The notes beneath the pieces were generated by a model. It was given only the letters and a program-made list of their open reading frames with translations. It was not told where the DNA came from and did no database searches. The translations under genes were made by a program, and so were the position numbers. Shown here piece by piece: positions 1 to 6,501 of a stretch of 6,920 nucleotides of DNA (the first letter of the stretch is position 1; each line of letters begins with the position of its first letter). Source of the stretch: Betaproteobacteria bacterium (GTDB lineage: Bacteria > Pseudomonadota > Gammaproteobacteria > Burkholderiales > SG8-39); assembly GCA_019245555.1 (NCBI GenBank), contig JAFARH010000186.1, positions 1-6,920 on the forward strand. Reading direction: 5' to 3'.

Positions 1-139
1 TGTAGCGCTCGGCGAGGTGCTCGCGCGCGGCAGGGCTAAGCTCAACCACCGAAATATCACGCGCTGCGTAGCCTTTCGCCAGCAAGCCGCCGATCAACGC
101 GCTCGCCATGTTGCCGCCGCCAAGAAAAGCCAGCTTCAA
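1..139 (-). CDS. proC: Pyrroline-5-carboxylate reductase, N-terminal part (cut by window edge)
   Basis: Only the first 46 residues are in the window; the gene continues past base 1. ProC reduces 1-pyrroline-5-carboxylate to proline with NAD(P)H, the last step of proline synthesis, in the cytoplasm. The visible peptide starts (M)KLAFLGGGNMASALIGGLL, the Rossmann-fold beta-strand and glycine-rich nucleotide-binding loop typical of ProC (GGGNMA at about residues 7-12). I chose the TTG at 139-137 as start because it puts the first beta-strand right after the initiator, as in the family, and because GAGGG lies 7 bases upstream. The TTG overlaps the yggS stop (TTGA), so translation is probably coupled to yggS. 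The family and the overlap are clear; only the start codon is somewhat uncertain, because the frame is open upstream. Confidence 0.93.
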   Translation of the reverse strand, partial: MKLAFLGGGNMASALIGGLLAKGYAARDISVVELSPAAREHLAERY

Positions 140-816
140 GCTGCGGCCCTCGGCTTTTGCCGCTCGCCGAAGATCGCCGTGCCCACGCGCACCATGGTCG
201 CGCCTTCGGCGACAGCGAGCTCGAGATCGTCGGACATGCCCATCGAGAGGGTATCGAAGCCGAATTGGCTTTTGAGTCCGTCGAACATCGCGCGAACTTC
301 CGCATATCGCTCGCGCGGCGCGCCGGGTTCGGGAATCGCCATCAGACCGCGCAGCCGCAAACGTGGCAGTGCAGCTACCGCCTTGGCGAGCGACTCGACT
401 GCGCGGTGCGAGACGCCGGACTTGGTCGCCTCGCCGGAAGCATTCACCTGGATGAGCACGTTCAGCGGCGGAAGCGCAGCCGGGCGTTGCTCCGAGAGCC
501 GCTTTGCAATTTTTTCACGGTCGACCGTCTGCACCCATTGGAAACGCTCGGCAACCACGCGGGTCTTGTTGCTTTGGAGCGGCCCAATGAGATGCCACTC
601 GAGATCCGGCGCCGCAGTCATCTTTTCAAGCGCTTCCTGCACGTAGTTTTCGCCAAAAGCATGCTGGCCGGCGGTCCGAGCTTCGGCAATTTTCGCCGCG
701 GGATGCGTCTTGGAAACAGCCAACAAAGTCACCGCTTTGTCATCGCGACGAGCGGCCTCCAGAGCCCGACTGATGCGGGCTCTGACAGCTTGCAGGTTGT
801 CGGCGATTGCGTTCAT
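136..816 (-). CDS. yggS: YggS family pyridoxal phosphate homeostasis protein
   Basis: The 226-residue product, the usual length for the family, is a single-domain TIM-barrel protein that binds PLP without known enzymatic activity and helps keep B6 vitamers and some amino-acid pools balanced. Visible family motifs are LLAVSK (31-36, with Lys36 as the expected PLP-binding lysine), FGENYVQEA (54-62), WHLIGPLQSNK (74-84), KSGV (132-135), SMGMSDD (191-197) and RVGTAIFG (210-217). The ATG at 816 gives the normal N-terminus. An open frame extends upstream to about 1002, but it would run through the pilT start region and shows no family sequence. No good Shine-Dalgarno site is visible before this ATG. 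Downstream, the stop TGA (138-136) overlaps the proC start; the yggS-proC pair is widespread in proteobacteria. Divergent from pilT, with 52 bases between the start codons. Confidence 0.95.
   Translation of the reverse strand: MNAIADNLQAVRARISRALEAARRDDKAVTLLAVSKTHPAAKIAEARTAGQHAFGENYVQEALEKMTAAPDLEWHLIGPLQSNKTRVVAERFQWVQTVDREKIAKRLSEQRPAALPPLNVLIQVNASGEATKSGVSHRAVESLAKAVAALPRLRLRGLMAIPEPGAPRERYAEVRAMFDGLKSQFGFDTLSMGMSDDLELAVAEGATMVRVGTAIFGERQKPRAAA
147..151 (-). promoter_or_regulatory. Ribosome binding site of proC
   Basis: GAGGG on the minus strand, inside the last codons of yggS, 7 bases before the TTG at 139. It supports this rare start codon and reinitiation or coupled translation from yggS. 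Confidence 0.6.
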
Positions 817-819
817 AAT
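790..819 (+). promoter_or_regulatory. Candidate sigma70-like promoter for pilT-pilU
   Basis: TTGCAG (790-795) and CATAAT (814-819) are separated by 18 bases. The -10 matches consensus in 5 of 6 positions, the -35 in only 3 of 6. It lies over the 5' end of the divergent yggS and would start transcription near 826, leaving a leader of about 40 bases before pilT. Found by eye in a GC-rich sequence, so a weak call; I saw no better hexamer pair between 817 and 868. Confidence 0.3.
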
Positions 820-830
820 GGCTTGAACCA

Positions 831-849
831 GCGAAGAAAAAACCTTCGC
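831..849. other. Small inverted repeat in the yggS-pilT intergenic region
   Basis: GCGAAG (831-836) and CTTCGC (844-849) form a perfect 6-bp stem with a 7-base A-rich loop (AAAAAAC). It lies between the two divergent starts, and inside the pilT leader if the candidate promoter is right. It could be an RNA stem-loop or a protein-binding site. No T-run follows on either strand, so it does not look like a terminator. Confidence 0.4.
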
Positions 850-856
850 GCCCGTT

Positions 857-863
857 GGGAGGA
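857..863 (+). promoter_or_regulatory. Ribosome binding site of pilT
   Basis: GGGAGGA lies 5 bases before the ATG at 869. This strong Shine-Dalgarno sequence fixes the pilT start. Confidence 0.8.
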
Positions 864-868
864 TTTTA

Positions 869-1912
869 ATGGATCTGACTGAGCTGCTCGCCTTCGTCGT
901 CAAGAACAAGGCGTCGGACCTGCATCTGTCTTCTGGCCTGCCGCCGATGATCCGCGTGCACGGCGATGTGCGTCGCATCAACGTCCCGGCCATGGAGCAC
1001 AAGGACGTGCACGGGATGATCTACGACATCATGAACGACGGGCAGCGCAAGTTCTACGAGGAAAACCTCGAGTGCGACTTCTCGTTCGCGGTGCCGAACC
1101 TGGCGCGCTTCCGCGTCAACGCCTTCGTGCAGAACCGCGGCGCCGCGGCGGTGATGCGTACCATTCCCTCGAAGATCCTCTCGCTTGCGGATCTCAAGGC
1201 CCCGAAGATCTTCGAAGACCTCGCCGACCAGCCGCGCGGCGTGGTGCTCGTCACCGGTCCGACCGGCTCGGGCAAGTCGACCACGCTTGCCGCGATGGTC
1301 AATCACAAGAATGAGAGCGAGCACGGCCACATCCTCACCATCGAGGACCCGATCGAGTTCGTGCACGAGTCGAAGAAGTGCCTGATCAACCAGCGCGAGG
1401 TCGGGCCGCACACGTTGTCGTTCGCCAACGCCCTCCGCTCGGCGCTGCGTGAAGACCCGGACGTGATCCTGGTCGGCGAGATGCGCGACCTGGAGACCAT
1501 CCGCCTCGCCCTCTCCGGCGCGGAGACGGGCCACTTGGTGTTCGGTACGCTGCATACGTCTTCGGCAGCGAAGACCATCGACCGCATTGTGGACGTGTTC
1601 CCCGCGGCGGAGAAAGACATGATCCGCGCGATGATCTCGGAGTCGATCCGCGCCATCATTTCGCAGACGCTGCTCAAGACCAAGGACGGCGCCGGACGCG
1701 TCGCGGCCCACGAGATCATGGTCGGCACGCCGGCGATCCGAAACCTGATCCGTGAGAACAAGATCGCGCAGATGTACTCGGCGATCCAGACCGGCCGGCA
1801 GATCGGCATGCAGACACTCGATCAGAACCTGCAGGAGCTCGTGCAGCGGAACGTCATCTCCATGGCCGAAGCGCGCGGCAAGGCCACCAACAAAGACAAC
1901 TTCGCGGGGTAA
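869..1912 (+). CDS. pilT: Type IV pilus retraction ATPase PilT
   Basis: The 347-residue product has the standard PilT length. It is a cytoplasmic hexameric secretion-type ATPase that depolymerises type IV pili at the inner-membrane base, powering twitching motility, DNA uptake and attachment. Visible parts, in order: PAS-like N-domain starting ASDLHLSSG (15-23), Walker A GPTGSGKST (130-138), Asp box around TIEDPIEF (157-164), Walker B region DPDVILVGEMRD (196-207) with catalytic Glu204, His box AETGHLVFGTLHT (218-230), and AIRNLIRE (289-296), the C-terminal signature needed for retraction that separates PilT from assembly ATPases such as PilB. All key residues are intact. pilU follows after 3 bases, so the two are surely co-transcribed. 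Transcription probably starts in or near the 5' end of the divergent yggS. Confidence 0.98.
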   Translation: MDLTELLAFVVKNKASDLHLSSGLPPMIRVHGDVRRINVPAMEHKDVHGMIYDIMNDGQRKFYEENLECDFSFAVPNLARFRVNAFVQNRGAAAVMRTIPSKILSLADLKAPKIFEDLADQPRGVVLVTGPTGSGKSTTLAAMVNHKNESEHGHILTIEDPIEFVHESKKCLINQREVGPHTLSFANALRSALREDPDVILVGEMRDLETIRLALSGAETGHLVFGTLHTSSAAKTIDRIVDVFPAAEKDMIRAMISESIRAIISQTLLKTKDGAGRVAAHEIMVGTPAIRNLIRENKIAQMYSAIQTGRQIGMQTLDQNLQELVQRNVISMAEARGKATNKDNFAG

Positions 1913-1915
1913 AGC

Positions 1916-3052
1916 ATGGAACGCGAACAGGCAACGAAATTTATCTACGACCTTCTGCGGGCGCTGCTCGCGAAGAAGGGCTCGGACCTCTTCATCACCG
2001 CGGGCTTCCCGCCGGCGATGAAGATCGACAGCAAGATGACGCCGGTGTCACAGACACCGCTCACCTCGCAGCACACGGCGATGCTGGTGCGCGCGATCAT
2101 GAATGACAAGCAGGCGGCGGACTTCGAGGCGAACAAGGAGTGCAACTTCGCCATCAACCCGGCCGGCATCGGCCGCTTCCGCGTCAATTGCTTCGTGCAA
2201 CAGGGTCAGGTCGGTGCCGTGCTGCGCGTGATCACCACGGCGATCCCGAACTTCGACGACCTAAAGCTGCCGCCGGTCTTGAAGGACGTGATCATGACGA
2301 AGCGCGGCCTCGTCCTCTTCGTCGGCGGAACGGGCTCGGGCAAATCGACCTCGCTCGCCGCGATGATCGGCTACCGCAATGAGAACTCGCACGGCCACAT
2401 CATCACGATCGAGGACCCGATCGAGTACGTGCATCCGCACAAGAACTGCATGTTCACGCAGCGCGAAGTCGGCGTGGACACCGACTCCTGGCACGCGGCG
2501 CTCAAGAACACCCTGCGCCAGGCGCCCGACGTGATCCTGATCGGCGAGATCCGCGAGATGGAGGTGATGGAGCATGCCATCGCCTTCGCCGAAACCGGCC
2601 ACTTGGCCCTCGGCACGCTGCACGCCAACAACTCGAACCAGGCGATGGACCGGATCATCAACTTCTTCCCGGAAGCGCGCCGCCACCAGCTCTTGATGGA
2701 CCTTTCGCTCAACCTGAAGGCGGTTGTGTCGCAGCGCCTGATCCCGCTGAAGGAAGGCAAGGGACGCGCCGCGGCGGTGGAAGTGCTGCTCAACTCCCCG
2801 CTGATCTCGGATCTCATCTTCAAGGGCGAGATCCACGGCATCAAGGAGATCATGAAGAAGTCGCGGGAGCTGGGGATGCAGACCTTCGACCAGGCGCTCT
2901 TCGATCTCTTCGAGAACGGCCGGATCAGCTATGAAGATGCACTGCGCTTCGCCGACTCCACCAACGAGGTGCGCCTCAACATCAAGCTGAACAGCAAGAT
3001 GTCGAAAGAGAAGGATCTCAACAAGGGCATCGAGCACCTGGATATCGTCTGA
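1916..3052 (+). CDS. pilU: PilT-dependent type IV pilus retraction ATPase PilU
   Basis: The 378-residue product is a PilT paralogue. In species studied it supports pilus retraction under load but normally needs PilT. Visible motifs: KGSDLFITAGFPP (21-33), Walker A GGTGSGKST (137-145), Asp box ITIEDPIEY (163-171), Walker B DVILIGEIRE (205-214) with Glu211, and His box AETGHLALGTLHA (225-237). Where PilT carries AIRNLIRE this protein has SPLISDLIFKGE (294-305), the form expected of PilU. It also has the longer C-terminal tail of PilU (about residues 345-378, lysine-rich). The start lies 3 bases after the pilT stop; only a GGGG (1906-1909) precedes it, so translational coupling to pilT is likely. 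A strong terminator follows. Confidence 0.97.
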   Translation: MEREQATKFIYDLLRALLAKKGSDLFITAGFPPAMKIDSKMTPVSQTPLTSQHTAMLVRAIMNDKQAADFEANKECNFAINPAGIGRFRVNCFVQQGQVGAVLRVITTAIPNFDDLKLPPVLKDVIMTKRGLVLFVGGTGSGKSTSLAAMIGYRNENSHGHIITIEDPIEYVHPHKNCMFTQREVGVDTDSWHAALKNTLRQAPDVILIGEIREMEVMEHAIAFAETGHLALGTLHANNSNQAMDRIINFFPEARRHQLLMDLSLNLKAVVSQRLIPLKEGKGRAAAVEVLLNSPLISDLIFKGEIHGIKEIMKKSRELGMQTFDQALFDLFENGRISYEDALRFADSTNEVRLNIKLNSKMSKEKDLNKGIEHLDIV

Positions 3053-3082
3053 GATGCGCGTTTGAATCAGTTCTGCAACCCT

Positions 3083-3110
3083 AAAAAAGGCCGCATCTGC
3101 GGCCTTTTTT
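3083..3110 (+). terminator. Rho-independent terminator of pilT-pilU
   Basis: The stem GGCCGC (3089-3094) pairs with GCGGCC (3099-3104) around the loop ATCT and is followed by six T; six A before the stem extend pairing with the T-run. It lies 31 bases after the pilU stop. The A-tract makes it nearly symmetric, so it could also work on the minus strand, although no minus-strand gene ends here. The T-run ends 8 bases before the aqpZ ribosome binding site. Confidence 0.92.
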
Positions 3111-3118
3111 ATTTCCAT

Positions 3119-3126
3119 GGGAGGAA
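3119..3126 (+). promoter_or_regulatory. Ribosome binding site of aqpZ
   Basis: GGGAGGAA ends 3 bases before the ATG at 3130. It directly abuts the GTG at 3127, which therefore is too close to be a good start; this decides for ATG 3130. Confidence 0.7.
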
Positions 3127-3129
3127 GTG

Positions 3130-3837
3130 ATGACGCTACGCGTTCGCATGATTGCGGAATTCATCGGCACGTTTTGGCTCGTCCTCGGCGGCTGCGGCAG
3201 CGCCGTGCTCGCAATGCACTATCCGGACATCGGTATCGGCTTGCTGGGCGTTTCAGCAGCTTTCGGGTTGACCGTGCTGACCATGGCGTACGCCATCGGG
3301 CACATCTCGGGCTGCCATCTCAATCCGGCGGTGAGCGTTGGTCTCGCGTCGGGAGGCCGCTTTGCGTGGAATGAAGTCCTGCCGTACGTCATCGCACAGG
3401 TGCTGGGCGCAATCGCGGCGGCCGCACTCCTCTATCTCATCGCGAGCGGCAAGAGCGGCTTCGATCTCATGAGCGGGCTCGGCTCGAATGGCTACGCCGA
3501 GCATTCGCCGGGCAGGTACTCGCTCGGTGCCGGCTTCGTCACCGAAGTCACAATGACTTTCATGTTCCTGATGATCATCCTCGGCGCGACCGACTCACGA
3601 GCACCGGCAGGCTTCGCGCCTGTCGCCATCGGTCTCGGGCTCACGCTGATTCACCTCGTTAGCATCCCGGTCACCGGCACCTCGGTGAACCCGGCGCGCA
3701 GCACGGGCCCGGCGCTGATCGTCGGCGGTTGGGCGCTCCAGCAGCTCTGGCTCTTCTGGGTTGCGCCGCTGATCGGCGCCGTGCTCGCGGGCTGGGTCTA
3801 TCGCTGGAGCGGGCAAGCCGCGCCCCAAACCGCCTAG
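3130..3837 (+). CDS. aqpZ: Aquaporin Z, water channel
   Basis: The 235-residue product is an inner-membrane protein of the MIP family with six membrane helices and two half-helices, letting water cross passively. The two NPA boxes are intact: GCHLNPAVS (NPA at 65-67) and GTSVNPARS (NPA at 187-189). The expected selectivity filter of AqpZ-type water channels is present: Phe45, His175, Thr184 and Arg190. This argues for a water channel and against a glycerol facilitator. The N-terminus (M)[20 protein letters not shown] matches the family; GTG 3127 or the in-frame ATG 3148 are alternative starts, less suited to the Shine-Dalgarno position. The gene follows the pilU terminator by 19 bases, so it needs its own promoter within the terminator region or read-through. 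Its stop shares CTAG with the stop of the opposing lipid kinase gene. Confidence 0.96.
   Translation: MTLRVRMIAEFIGTFWLVLGGCGSAVLAMHYPDIGIGLLGVSAAFGLTVLTMAYAIGHISGCHLNPAVSVGLASGGRFAWNEVLPYVIAQVLGAIAAAALLYLIASGKSGFDLMSGLGSNGYAEHSPGRYSLGAGFVTEVTMTFMFLMIILGATDSRAPAGFAPVAIGLGLTLIHLVSIPVTGTSVNPARSTGPALIVGGWALQQLWLFWVAPLIGAVLAGWVYRWSGQAAPQTA
3834..3837. other. Shared CTAG: overlapping stop codons of two converging genes
   Basis: The palindrome CTAG holds the TAG stop of aqpZ (3835-3837, plus) and the TAG stop of the lipid kinase gene (3836-3834, minus). No hairpin with a T-run lies between or just beyond the genes on either strand, so the two transcripts probably overlap at their 3' ends. Confidence 0.9.
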
Positions 3838-4760
3838 GCGCGGGGTGCGCGCTTTGCCTTGGGATCGCCGGGGATCAGAAATTCGACGCTGCAGCAACCG
3901 ATGCGCACTTCGACTGGCCCGGCCATCTCCTTGGCCTTGGCATCGTGCTTGGGCATGAGCTTGTCGTCGATGTGCAAGGGGAAACCGCTCCAATCGAGTT
4001 GAAGCCGGCGACCGCGCAGCGAAGGAAGGAAGCCCACGTCTTCCCGGTCTTCCTTCCAGTTTTCGAGATATTCGACCAGCCGTGCACGTTCGGCCTTGGT
4101 CACTGCGATCACGGAGAAGTGGCCGTCGCCCACCTTCATGTCCGGCGCGAGATGGAGATTGGGGCCGACGTAAGGCAGGCTCACGGCCTCTAGCATCAGG
4201 TATTCACCCGAGATATCTCGACCGTCGAGCATCGCCGAGACTTCGACCGGCTGCGCACGCCGCGCGATCTCCTGCAGTCGGGTGAGGCCGCGCTCCACGG
4301 GATTTTTTTTCTTCTTGATGCCCGGGCTTGCGGGCTTGGAAAGAAGGTCGGCAAACACCCCCAACCCCACACCCTCGACGAAATAGCGCTCGCCCCAGGG
4401 ACCCTGCGCCACACCGACATCCACCTTGACCAGGCGAGAGCTCTGCCAGCCGCGGATGAGGCGTTTGAACGGATGCTCGATCTGGCCCAGGGTCCGCGCG
4501 ATGTTATTCGCCGTCCCCGATGGCAGCACCGCCATCGGCACTGAACGGCCGGCGAGCCTGCGCGCGACTTTTCCAACGGTTCCGTCGCCGCCCGCGACCA
4601 CCACTAGGTCGGTCGGCTCCAGCAAGCCGTCTTTCCAGCCCCGTTCCTTGACCGAGTGGTGGCGCACCTTGTGTTTCGCATCGCGCAACAGCCGCTCGAG
4701 CTCGCGCGCGGTCCATTTGCCGCGGCCGGATTTGGGATTGTGGATGAGAGTTATGCGCAC
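3834..4760 (-). CDS. Diacylglycerol/lipid kinase family protein (YegS/DgkB-like)
   Basis: The 308-residue product belongs to the NAD kinase/diacylglycerol kinase superfamily, which phosphorylates lipid alcohols such as diacylglycerol with ATP at the membrane face. Visible motifs: IHNPKSGRG (6-14) in the first strand and phosphate loop, AGGDGT (56-61), the nucleotide-binding signature, and [14 protein letters not shown] (79-92), the substrate-loop signature. A beta-rich C-terminal domain begins near 115 ([10 protein letters not shown]) with the conserved [14 protein letters not shown] (127-140). The usual DGE near the C-terminus appears as IDDKLMP (264-270), losing Gly and Glu, so activity or specificity may differ. 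A lysine run lies at 149-152. I chose GTG 4760 because it starts at the first conserved strand; a TTG at 4793 would add 11 unconserved residues. Neither has a clear Shine-Dalgarno site. Substrate is not predictable. Confidence 0.88.
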   Translation of the reverse strand: MRITLIHNPKSGRGKWTARELERLLRDAKHKVRHHSVKERGWKDGLLEPTDLVVVAGGDGTVGKVARRLAGRSVPMAVLPSGTANNIARTLGQIEHPFKRLIRGWQSSRLVKVDVGVAQGPWGERYFVEGVGLGVFADLLSKPASPGIKKKKNPVERGLTRLQEIARRAQPVEVSAMLDGRDISGEYLMLEAVSLPYVGPNLHLAPDMKVGDGHFSVIAVTKAERARLVEYLENWKEDREDVGFLPSLRGRRLQLDWSGFPLHIDDKLMPKHDAKAKEMAGPVEVRIGCCSVEFLIPGDPKAKRAPRA

Positions 4761-4794
4761 GTGAATTGCTACGGGAAAGCAAGCCCTACGCAAG

Positions 4795-4799
4795 AAGGA
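4795..4799 (+). promoter_or_regulatory. Ribosome binding site of surE
   Basis: AAGGA lies 5 bases before the ATG at 4805. It decides for this start over the open frame that extends upstream to the TTG at 4766. Confidence 0.7.
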
Positions 4800-4804
4800 T
4801 ACCT

Positions 4805-5569
4805 ATGCGCATACTCATCACGAACGACGACGGCGTCTATAGTCCCGGCATAGCCGCTTTGGCGCAGGTGGCTTCCCGATTCGGCGAAACGCGCATCGTC
4901 GCGCCGGACGTCGAGATGTCGTCGGCTTCGAGCTCGCTCAGCGCTTCGCGCCCTCTGACCTACAAGCGCACGCGGCTGCCCTTCGACGTAGCCGGCGTCG
5001 AAGCCTACCGGGTCAACGGAACGCCGGGCGACTGCGTCGGCGTAGGTACCTGCGTGTGGCAAAACGTCGACCTCGTCCTTTCCGGCATCAATCTCGGCAC
5101 GAACCTGGGGAATGCCCTGTGGCACTCAGGAACCCTCGCCGGCGCGAGGCAAGCGGCGCTGCTCGGATTGCGCGGCATTGCATTCAGCGCGCCCGCCACG
5201 GATACGGAGCAGCCCGAGTTCGAGATCTTGAAGACCTCGGTCGCAGCAGTCCTCGACCTTCTCATGGGTCTGCCAAGCCTGCGGCTCGTGAACGTGAACC
5301 TGCCAGCATCCACGCCGCGCGGGATCGTCTGGACACGGCAGTCAGTGCGCCAGTACGACGGCAAAGTGGTCCCGGGCAAGGATCCCATGGGCCGTACGCA
5401 CTACTGGTACACCGTCGTCCCCGTCCAAGCGACCGACGAGGGCACCGATCGCTGGGCGCTCGAGCAGGGCTACGCCTCCGTGACTCCCTTGCGAGTCGAC
5501 CTTACCGACGAGGCGGCCCTCGACGAAGCAAAAAGGCGTGCCGAGCCGCCCAAAGTCCGGCTCGCGTGA
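4805..5569 (+). CDS. surE: SurE family 5'/3'-nucleotidase
   Basis: The 254-residue product should be a metal-dependent phosphatase that removes phosphate from nucleoside 5'- and 3'-monophosphates in the cytoplasm. The start MRILITNDDGVYSPG holds the metal-binding Asp8-Asp9. APDVEMSSASSSLS (33-46) supplies the serine ligand (Ser39 or Ser40), and SGINLGTNLGNALWHSGT (93-110) supplies Asn96. VNGTPGDCV (70-78) is another family signature. The segment after GINLGTNLG reads NALWHSGTLAGARQA where the common form is close to DDVxYSGTVxAAxEG, so this looks like a divergent SurE branch. It is not beside pcm or nlpD, the classical partners. The stop overlaps the next gene's start (GTGA). The starts of surE and the minus-strand lipid kinase gene are 44 bases apart, so promoters there must be compact; I saw no convincing hexamers. 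Confidence 0.9.
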   Translation: MRILITNDDGVYSPGIAALAQVASRFGETRIVAPDVEMSSASSSLSASRPLTYKRTRLPFDVAGVEAYRVNGTPGDCVGVGTCVWQNVDLVLSGINLGTNLGNALWHSGTLAGARQAALLGLRGIAFSAPATDTEQPEFEILKTSVAAVLDLLMGLPSLRLVNVNLPASTPRGIVWTRQSVRQYDGKVVPGKDPMGRTHYWYTVVPVQATDEGTDRWALEQGYASVTPLRVDLTDEAALDEAKRRAEPPKVRLA

Positions 5570-6501
5570 TCCGCATCGGTATCTCAGGTTGGCGCTATGA
5601 ACCGTGGCGCAAGGTATTTTACCCGGAAGGGCTTCCCCATCGCCGCGAGCTCGAGTTCTGCGGGCGGCATTTCCCGACGGTGGAGATCAACGGCTCGTTC
5701 TATTCTTTGCAGCGGCCGGAATACTACGAGCAGTGGTACGACGAGACACCTCCCGGCTTCGTCTTCGCCGTGAAAGGCTCGCGCTATATCACCCACATGC
5801 TGCGGCTGAAGAATATCGAGAAGCCGCTCGCCAACTTCTTCGCTTCTGGCATCCTGAACCTGCGCGATAAGCTAGGGCCCTTCCTCTGGCAGTTCCCGCC
5901 GATGTTCCGGTTCGACGCAGAGCGGCTCGCGCGCTTCTTCCGCATGCTGCCCCGAACCAGCAGCACCGCCCTTGCGCTCGCACGGCGGCGTGACCAGCGA
6001 ATGATCGGTCGCTCGCGCCTTGCGATCGATGCCGACCGTCCGTTGCGCCATGCGGTCGAGATCCGTCATCCCAGCTTCATGACCGGCGAATTCGCGCGGC
6101 TCCTGCGCGAGCACGGCATCGGCCTCGTCGTCGCCGACACCGCCGGCAAATGGCCCAAGATGTTCCATGTCACCGCCGACTTCGTTTATGTCCGGCTGCA
6201 TGGCGACATCAAGATCTATACGAGCGGGTATTCCGAGCGCGCACTCTCGGGCTGGGCACGGCGCATACGTGCTTGGCATCGCGACAAGCGCGATGTTTAC
6301 GTCTACTTCGACAACGACGTCAAAGTACGGGCGCCGTTCGATGCGCTGAACCTCATGCAGAAGCTCGGCCTGCGCTGGGATCCGGCCGACGCGTCGCTGC
6401 CTGCTCACAAGGCCGGCACTCGGATACCGCGTCTCAAATATGCCTACGGGCCCCGCGTCACCGGCGGCAATCCGGCTTGGGATTACCTGGGCCGACGATG
6501 A
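5566..6501 (+). CDS. DUF72 (YecE-like) family protein
   Basis: The 311-residue product is a TIM-barrel-like protein of the DUF72 family, whose biochemical role is not established. Visible family motifs: GISGWRYEPWR (5-15), FPTVEINGSFY (36-46), KLGPFLWQFPP (102-112), HAVEIRHPSF (162-171), FVYVRLHGD (206-214) and YVYFDND (245-251). The many conserved aromatic, Glu and His residues suggest a ligand-binding or catalytic pocket. The start is the GTG at 5566, overlapping the surE stop by four bases (GTGA); the frame is open far upstream inside surE, but family sequence begins exactly here. No separate promoter room exists, so expression should depend on surE. A C-terminal extension (about 275-311, basic) follows the core. 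The 3' end overlaps the opposing methyltransferase gene by 19 bases. Family call is firm; function unknown. Confidence 0.93.
   Translation: MIRIGISGWRYEPWRKVFYPEGLPHRRELEFCGRHFPTVEINGSFYSLQRPEYYEQWYDETPPGFVFAVKGSRYITHMLRLKNIEKPLANFFASGILNLRDKLGPFLWQFPPMFRFDAERLARFFRMLPRTSSTALALARRRDQRMIGRSRLAIDADRPLRHAVEIRHPSFMTGEFARLLREHGIGLVVADTAGKWPKMFHVTADFVYVRLHGDIKIYTSGYSERALSGWARRIRAWHRDKRDVYVYFDNDVKVRAPFDALNLMQKLGLRWDPADASLPAHKAGTRIPRLKYAYGPRVTGGNPAWDYLGRR

Noticed and set aside
17..882. Two long plus-strand open frames (17-646 and 157-882) opposite proC and yggS
   Set aside because: The minus-strand genes have full family motifs; the plus-strand translations show none and overlap each other.
817..1002. 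Longer yggS starting near 1002
   Set aside because: It would run antisense through the pilT start and adds no family sequence; the ATG at 816 gives the normal YggS length with the PLP lysine at position 36.
866..1711. Open frame of 281 codons on the minus strand across pilT
   Set aside because: It lies wholly antisense to an intact pilT. Its product is rich in Arg, Asp, Val and His with no recognisable motif, as expected when GC-rich codons are read in the opposite frame.
2261..3118. Open frame of 285 codons on the minus strand across pilU
   Set aside because: Same nature as the one over pilT, with similar composition because the two genes are paralogues. It would also start at the aqpZ ribosome binding site and run through the terminator.
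4761..4804. Divergent promoters between the lipid kinase gene and surE
   Set aside because: The best hexamers I could find match consensus at only 3 of 6 positions each, which is chance level; I do not call a promoter.
5056..5565. Upstream extension of the DUF72 frame into surE
   Set aside because: The extra 170 residues are an Arg- and Pro-rich out-of-frame reading of surE. Family sequence begins exactly at the GTG at 5566.
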